Part shown: in pieces, positions 58,370 through 64,000 of the stretch
How the letters are laid out: every line of letters begins with the position of its first letter
Numbering within the stretch: the stretch's first letter is position 1
Assembly (NCBI GenBank): GCA_013339765.2
Contig: CM023448.1
Span: forward strand, 286,742,817 to 286,806,816
Origin: Haemaphysalis longicornis
Lineage: Eukaryota; Arthropoda; Arachnida; Ixodida; Ixodidae
Reading direction: 5' to 3'
Length of the DNA: 64,000 nucleotides
Made by a program: the position numbers and the translations under genes
The notes under the pieces: model-generated
What the model was told of the DNA's origin: nothing
The model's input: the letters and a program-made list of their open reading frames with translations, nothing else
Database searches by the model: none

Positions 58370-58766
58370 TGCATCTTCAAGCGTGTAACAACCATCGGAT
58401 CCTCGCGGCAACGAAGCTGAGGCCGCCACGGGTACTTTCGGGTGCCTGGAAGTGCATCATCTGTTCCGTGCCCTGTACTGGGGATGCCGTCTCATGCGGC
58501 GCTGGCTGCACGACAAGGCCCGGTGTACCAGCTGCTGCTCCTGCCCCCCCGTCGCCGATGGTCGTGGGACCATCTGCTGGACTGGTGCCCGACGGTACGG
58601 GCCTCACCTTCGGGCCTACGCCCACGGAGTGTGCACGAGCCGAGTTCCCTTTCGACCTCAATGACGGTGCTAAACGCCTTACAACTGAGTCACCTGCTTC
58701 TATGACATCGACTACAGCCATCGTCACTTCGGGACTCACCATATGCTTAGCAGGGCAGACTACTTA
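58370..58766 (+). other. GC-rich multi-frame open region, unresolved
   Basis: Three frames are open here: plus 58225-58767 (180 codons, Ala-, Pro- and Thr-rich), plus 58442-58705, and minus 58377-58742 (121 codons beginning MVSPEVTMAVVDVIEAGDSV). No domain is recognised and no homologue is available in the window, so strand and frame are not decided. It might be coding in one of them or a GC-rich non-coding island. Confidence 0.3.
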
Positions 58767-59023
58767 ATGACCTGCTGTGCGAGTTGAACGTTTGACAGGA
58801 ATACCTCATGTCAACCTGACGCAGGGCTAAGCGCGCAAAAGTTAAGGTAGTTACTCGTGAATTTTAGTTCTCAAACTAATAAACATGATTGATTCGCTTG
58901 GAGCACCGTCTCCCTCTTGCTTTACGCGAAGCAGGGCACTTCGCTTTGACTTTGCTCATTGAGCTATTGGTGTGAGACCCTCAGGTTGTTCGTGTGGGCG
59001 CTGTATTACAGACGGCAGTCTTT

Positions 59024-59059
<36 letters not shown>

Positions 59060-59800
59060 GCCAAAGCGAAAGAAACTGAGCAATAGTCTTATATATCCAC
59101 AGCTAAATCTAAACGTCTAAGTACGGTGTTAATGTTTATACTTGTCAACTTTGTTGAACAAGAACAAGACATTACGCAAATATAAGTACGAAAATCAGTA
59201 CATGAGTAACATTTGCAGTGTTCCTTTATTTAAAAATTTACGGATGCTTGGTCTTTGCGATAGCAAATAAAATACTACATCAACTGCAGAAAACCTTTGC
59301 CTGCTGTTGCCAGCGCTACCTGGCAGCATTTTAAAAAATCAAACGGCAACAGCAACGAAATGTTCCGCTAGATAGCTTCCACGTTCCGCTTGGAACGCTC
59401 GTGGACTATAGGGCAACGTGGTTCTACTTTGTAGTAGGGTGCCTCGATTCACGCGCGTACCCGCTGTACGGCAGCGCTGGCAATTAACTTGAGCAACCTT
59501 CTGGTGTGTTCTCTTGGGAGGAAAGAGACGGGAGAGGCAAAGCATGAGAGGTAAGCGAGAAAGAGAAGGGAGACATTTACTTGCCAGGGGCGCCAGTCGA
59601 CTTCCGTCTTTCGTCAACATTTGCAACGTGTTGAATCTCCCAATGGGTATGCGCCACTCAATCACCATCATCAGGTAGACCATGTCATTAAATGATGGCA
59701 GCCATGGCCCAGGTCTGCCTTGCGTCGTTCTTCCGTAACACAGCGAAAGGAGCAGATACGCGGCCAATTTTTCAGCCGATTGTGTTTTTGCAAGTGTTAC
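58767..59800. other. No gene; (CCAG)n microsatellite
   Basis: (CCAG)n lies at 59024-59060. A 142-codon minus-strand frame (59339-59767) has no recognisable motif. Confidence 0.5.
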
Positions 59801-60628
59801 AATAGACCCTATGCAAAATTGCTTGGTGATCTAGCAACACTGATGTAAACGAGACCGTCGGCCATATTGGTACGGGCGCCGATCGGGAAGTCTCGTATTG
59901 TTTACTGTGGAAGAGCAGGTGACGGTAACGCGGTATGGCTCAAACTGGACGGTGTTTTCCGGCTCCCGACCGCGGATTGTGGACGAAGGACTTGTCTGCG
60001 CTGCCGACTGTGTCCGAAGACTCATACCACTCGGGGTGCGCGGCAAAGACCCATCCGAGCGGCAGCGGAGCAGGGCATGCCGCCTAGCCACCGAGGCGCA
60101 TTGCTCGCCTTCATCGGTGCGGACAAACACGTGCGACTCGCAGTAATTAAATCCTTCTTTGTTTTTTACTTGACGCGAGTTAACCGGCATGAGCATTTGT
60201 ATGGCACTTTGTTCACCGTTGTTTACCATGCAAATGCTCAGCGGCGACACTGTTGCAGTAACTCTGAAAGAGGAAAGCGACAATCGCCAGACTATACCGC
60301 TAGTGGTGGATTAGGTATTTTCAAATGCTGTACATCGAATTTACAGGATGATTTTTAGCGAAGATGTTTACGGAAAGGTTGCGGCCGTTTTCCGTGACGG
60401 TCGTCCGCCCGCGCGTTTGCCGTAAAGCAATCGTGCTTTGCGGCGAAGTCAACTACAAAAGCGCACATACGCCTTGAAGTTTCTTTTTTTTTTTTTGCGT
60501 TTTCATTATTTATTGCGCAAGTTCTGCCGAAAAAAATTGTTTGTGTGTCTTTATTCTCCTTTTTTGGCGGTGGGGTGGCTGTGTTTGTTTCTAAAGCGCA
60601 TGTTTTTGGTGTGCACGAATAGATAATA

Positions 60629-60745
60629 CAGTAAAACCTCGTTAGCTCGAACACACTGAACTAGAAGATTTTTTTTAATTCGATGGGTCATCGGTATAGC
60701 CCGAATGTTTACCTGTTTATCTCGAAAGGTTCTGGAAGTGAGTTC
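60629..60745 (+). mobile_element. End of a pogo/Tc1-like element, probable
   Basis: TA followed by CAGTAAAACCTCGTTAGCTCGAA at 60629-60651 has the form of a pogo or Tigger-type terminal repeat next to its TA target. TTCGATGGGTCATCGG and TATCTCGAAAGG follow. No partner end is found, so only one end is claimed. Confidence 0.35.
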
Positions 60746-61095
60746 CAGATAATAATATTATTGCTTGCTTGCTTAAGTTATGACGAACACGATTATGCGG
60801 GTAGTGGTATCATTACCCACGGTGAGGTTTTTCAATGTTAAACTTCCTTCTCTTGAAAATGCATTAACAAAGCATTCAGAGATACTTGCACGCTCGAACT
60901 TGACAAACAATTTTGACATCATTGCTGTTTGAGGTGTAGATTATTGTCCTTGCAACAGTGTTAAGGAAGACACAAAATCTGGTCATTTTGAGTCTGTTCC
61001 TTGCGGCCACTTCTTTCTGCTCTGTCCCTTTACCATAAACTGTAGCGGAGTTCTTCACTGAGTGTTATTTACTGATACTCTCTCTGTTCTTGCAG

Positions 61096-61910
61096 GTTGG
61101 GCCTCATCCATGTGCTCAGCAGCTACTTTCGCTCCCAGAAGAAAAGTGGCCGGCCCTAGGTTGTGTGCCTCACCTTTGAGACGGACAGTGGGGCGATTGG
61201 GGAGGCATCGTGCGAGTGCCCGGCGGGTTGCAGTGGAGAATGGAGTCACATCCTGGCTGCTGGTGCACCTACTCGCCCTCTTGCAAGCCGAAGGTTTTAA
61301 GAGGCGCCACCAAAGCTTGCGTGCACTGAGCTGCCACACAGTGGGGGACGTCCGAGACAACAGGCTCAAGCAGCGAGTGTCCAAAACATTGACTGGGGAG
61401 AAGCCCCGCGATAAAATGGCCCCTCCCTTCCCTCACCAATGCGTCTGTTCGATGCACGTCGAGTACAGGAGCAATGCGAGCAGCAACAAAGTGCTGTGCA
61501 GGCGCTTGGGAGAAACCTGGTAGCTTTGGGATAGTTTTTTGCCCCAGTTGTGCTGGCCTCCCGCTCCTCCCCCCCCCCCCCCCCCCCTTCCCGCAGTGAC
61601 CAGAAACAAGGACTGGCATGGCACCTGAAGGGTCACCTATGAGCTACCAGCAGCATTCAGGAGCCACGCAGAGCACGCAGAGGCTGGGCAACGTCGCGTT
61701 TACTAGACCGCGACATGCAGGGGTGCGCGAATGCTTCTTTTTGTTCCATTTATATCCACAGTTTTGCTATACTGCACCGCGCTATAAATCAGCGAAGGTA
61801 GTTTAATTTACTGGGATTTTCACTGTGGATACAAAAAACGCAAAAGCTCTCAAGCTGATGCGCGGCAGCCTGATGCAAACTGTGACCGTTTCTTTTTGAA
61901 TAAAACTTGA
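61096..61910 (+). CDS. Candidate 3' terminal exon with poly(A) signal, unknown protein
   Basis: A strong acceptor (ACTCTCTCTGTTCTTGCAG) ends at 61095 and AATAAA lies at 61899-61904. In one phase the exon adds 20 residues (LGLIHVLSSYFRSQKKSGRP) and stops at 61157-61159, leaving a long 3' UTR. In another phase the frame is open to 61521-61523 (about 140 residues, with KPRDKMAPPFPHQ near its end). The choice needs the preceding exon, which I cannot identify. The family is unknown. A C run at about 61570-61587 lies in the would-be UTR. Confidence 0.3.
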
Positions 61911-62878
61911 AAATTGTCTCAGCTACCTACATCAATGGCCACTATCATTACGTCGGAGGCATGCATGCAGCGTGTGACAAACTAGAGGAGTGAGTGTGTA
62001 TTTTAGTCGCAAAATATTCGACAGTAAATACATCGTTTGCTGGAAATGACGATGGGACCAAGTTAACTTGACGTAACAACAAACCTTTCGGCCCGGAAAA
62101 TCGGGAACCAAGTGAAAAAGCTCGAATTTTCCACCATTAGATTCATCATAAAACAGCGTTCGCCACTTCTGCAACGACACGCGGCTAAATGCAACGTAAA
62201 GAAACCAACAACACACTCCCATTACCGTGCGCGACCGCCACAGAGGAAATTTTCGACGGCGTAGTGCGGCAAGAAAAGTTTGTTTACAGCCCTAGGTAAG
62301 ATAAAGGCTCGTGTAGGGGCTAAGCGGTACCATTTAACAATGAAATGAAGCGGCGCAGAGCCACAGGGACGGAGTAAAGAAACAGCCTAATTTTGGCAAC
62401 GTGTGGTACTGTTTTCCCAGGTCGAGCGCCGCTGTCAGTCGCGTGAATAGGCCGGCGCACGCTCAGGCTTCATTTAGAATACAAGGCTGGACAAGAGAAC
62501 TCCAACGCAGCTGTATTTTTCATACGGACAGCGACTACGGAACCCCGCGCTTAGCGAACCAACGACAAATATTCGCTCCAAGCGCACCGCGCCCAGCGTG
62601 TCACAAGGTTGCTCGCGCCGGCACAGTTCGCCGTCACAAAGTTCGTTCAAAGCGTGGAACTTCCCGTACCTTTTCTCCATTTGAACCGGTAATTCTGCAT
62701 TTCGTGCTCTGCGGCACGAAGCAATGTTCCGGCATTGTAGTCCATCACCAAGAGCGGTCAATGCCTGCCTTCTATGTTTTGCTAATTGGTTTCGGTTTCA
62801 AACGACCGTACCAAAATGGCGGAACTAGTTACCGGAGTCGACGTGAGATGGCGGGGCGCATTTTGCATAGGGTCTATT

Positions 62879-63149
62879 CGTGTCTTACGCTTGTTATCCA
62901 GAAAATACGAAAATAGCAAGAAGAAATATTAGTTTGCATCTTGAAGGAAGCTAGCGTAATCGCGCCGGCTGGAGCACCGTTTTTAATGTGCAGTTTCTCT
63001 TCGCATAGTGGCGGAATTAGTTAACCGAAACCAATAAAATTTCGGAAACATTCGCAGCGACTACCCAGGGCTATGAAACCGAAACCGAAACAAGTGCCAC
63101 TTAGTAAACCAATTTGTTGACCCACACGTTTGTGTGTGCTGGGCCTTAA
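62879..63149. other. No recognisable gene
   Basis: A short unassigned stretch between the inverted-repeat-bounded segment and R1 copy 2. Confidence 0.35.
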
Positions 63150-64000
63150 ATGCATATGTACAAAAGACGAAGCCGTATCCAAAAGACTAATGTTGCTGTG
63201 ACTGCAACGCAAGTACAAATAAGCTGTAGGCGCAACGAAATATACCACCCACATCGCCAAAAATATAGATATGTATTCGCAGAAAACGTTAGTGTTGTAC
63301 GGGTCCACAAGACGAATTGGAGGAATGTCGGTAATAACAAAAAAACATGATCAACGTGGCCGAACACGCCACGGTGGTAGAGCGGACCGATGATGGCTGC
63401 TGGTTGTACCCGGATGTGAAGCCATCTGCTTCAGGCTCTCGGGATCGGTGGCCGACGAGAAGCTGCTGGTGTTTCCAAACCACCACAGGCTTCAGCAGCG
63501 CCGACTTCCACGCGTACGAGGTTTCGCTCGTGACCAGGGGCTGCGACGGTAGAGCCAAGTTCCCGGTCTTGTATAATTTCGAGCTCGTTTCTTCCACTAT
63601 GGGTGAACTGGGTGCTGTCACGAGGGTTCTGTTCAACCAGAAAGGAACTTGCATCTTCGGTTTCGCTGGTGATCTTCAGGAAGTACGGGAATAAGAACCT
63701 GCAAGAACATGAAATTTTGTTGTTACAGTGCGATAAAGTAGCGGGCTGCTCCGAAAACGAAAGCATTCTAGCAGCAGGCGTATTTTTCCATAGTTGAAAA
63801 ATTTAGGACGCTTAAGCTACATCTTGAAGAGTGGAACGCGATATCGTACTCAGCGGTGAGAAACTGAACTGCGCCAGGCCAGGTATACGGCAGCACATAT
63901 ATCACGCGTGAGAAGAGGCAGCGAACGCTACGGCGTGTTTAACCCTAGCGTTTACGTGAAAGTATTCCCAAGCGGCGCCCTCGAGCGGTCAACACTTCCC
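63150..64000 (-). repeat. Long direct repeat R1, copy 2 (runs to the window end)
   Basis: This is homologous to 9690-10565 in the same orientation, including the sequence CGTTTACGTGAAAG at the right end, and probably continues beyond 64000. It contains the exon block at 63431-63698. Confidence 0.75.
63431..63698 (-). CDS. Candidate terminal exon, unknown protein, R1 copy 2
   Basis: The acceptor-like CATGTTCTTGCAG precedes the block at 63698 on the minus strand, and a TGA closes it at 63431-63433. The length of 268 nt equals copy 1 exactly. The translation includes SETEDASSFLVEQNPRDST and GHERNLVRVEVGAAEA. In the aligned part many differences to copy 1 are silent third-position changes, for example TAT/TAC, TTC/TTT, AAT/AAC and CAA/CAG. 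No family is recognised. Confidence 0.45.

Larger units (their letters stand above)
59801..62878. other. Segment of 3.1 kb bounded by inverted repeats
   Basis: AATAGACCCTATGCAAAAT (59801-59819) is the exact reverse complement of 62860-62878. The match continues more loosely to about 59878 and 62803, where GGCCATATTGGTACGG and its partner GCCATTTTGGTACGG align at the same distance (60 and 58 bases in). Nothing in the interior is a recognised transposase. The segment may be a non-autonomous element or two opposed copies of a short repeat. Interior features are listed separately. Confidence 0.5.

Noticed and set aside
59831..60358. Overlapping frames of 150-163 codons, considered as a THAP-like zinc finger
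   Set aside because: I could not line up the C2CH pattern or the conserved Pro/Trp positions, so the idea was dropped.
1..64000. CRISPR array or bacterial operon
   Set aside because: No regular direct repeats with unique spacers and no closely spaced genes with ribosome binding sites. The repeats present are SINEs, MITEs and simple tandems.

Overview
The window looks like repeat-dominated, gene-poor nuclear DNA from an arthropod, most probably a hard tick. The sequence shows interstitial TTAGG/CCTAA stretches (the usual arthropod telomere motif), many tRNA-headed SINEs, LINEs that carry an RNase H domain, a Penelope-like GIY-YIG endonuclease fragment, several LTRs, and many foldback or MITE-like elements. 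There is no bacterial-style gene layout: open frames are short and broken, and the coding-like pieces are flanked by splice-like AG and GT sites. The tick assignment is inference from this repeat mix; arthropod is the safer statement.

Layout. 1-5.6 kb: foldback elements, an inverted SINE pair, a telomere-like stretch, a 5'-truncated LINE and LINE 3' tails. 6.4-7.2 kb: a minus-strand LTR with the start of gag. 9.7-10.6 kb: first copy of a repeat carrying a 268-nt minus-strand exon; its second copy is at the right end (63.2-64.0 kb). 12-18 kb: an LTR, two terminal-inverted-repeat elements and one copy of a three-copy repeat. 21.8-22.9 kb: a minus-strand LINE with RNase H. 23.6-26.2 kb: a plus-strand two-exon candidate gene with matching splice phases. 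27-33 kb: more repeats and LTR-like pieces. 34-55 kb: a segmental duplication with four collinear blocks (A-D) in the same order and strand, about 12.3-12.8 kb apart, interrupted differently in each copy by LINEs, an LTR and a Penelope-like fragment. 56-58 kb: a 164-bp almost perfect inverted repeat and two opposed SINE copies. 59.8-62.9 kb: a 3.1-kb segment bounded by inverted repeats of about 76 bp that contains a candidate 3' terminal exon with a poly(A) signal.

The best candidates for real host coding sequence are the exons A and B shared by the duplication (274 nt and 153 nt in both copies, open in both, flanked by GT and AG), the 268-nt exon shared by the two ends of the window, and the 23.6/25.8-kb exon pair. 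One motif in exon A recalls the NuMA/Mud C-terminal region, but only from memory. Nothing in the window is a convincing complete gene, and I see no novel defence or biosynthetic system. The notable content is structural: nested insertions, inverted repeats and a partly decayed segmental duplication.
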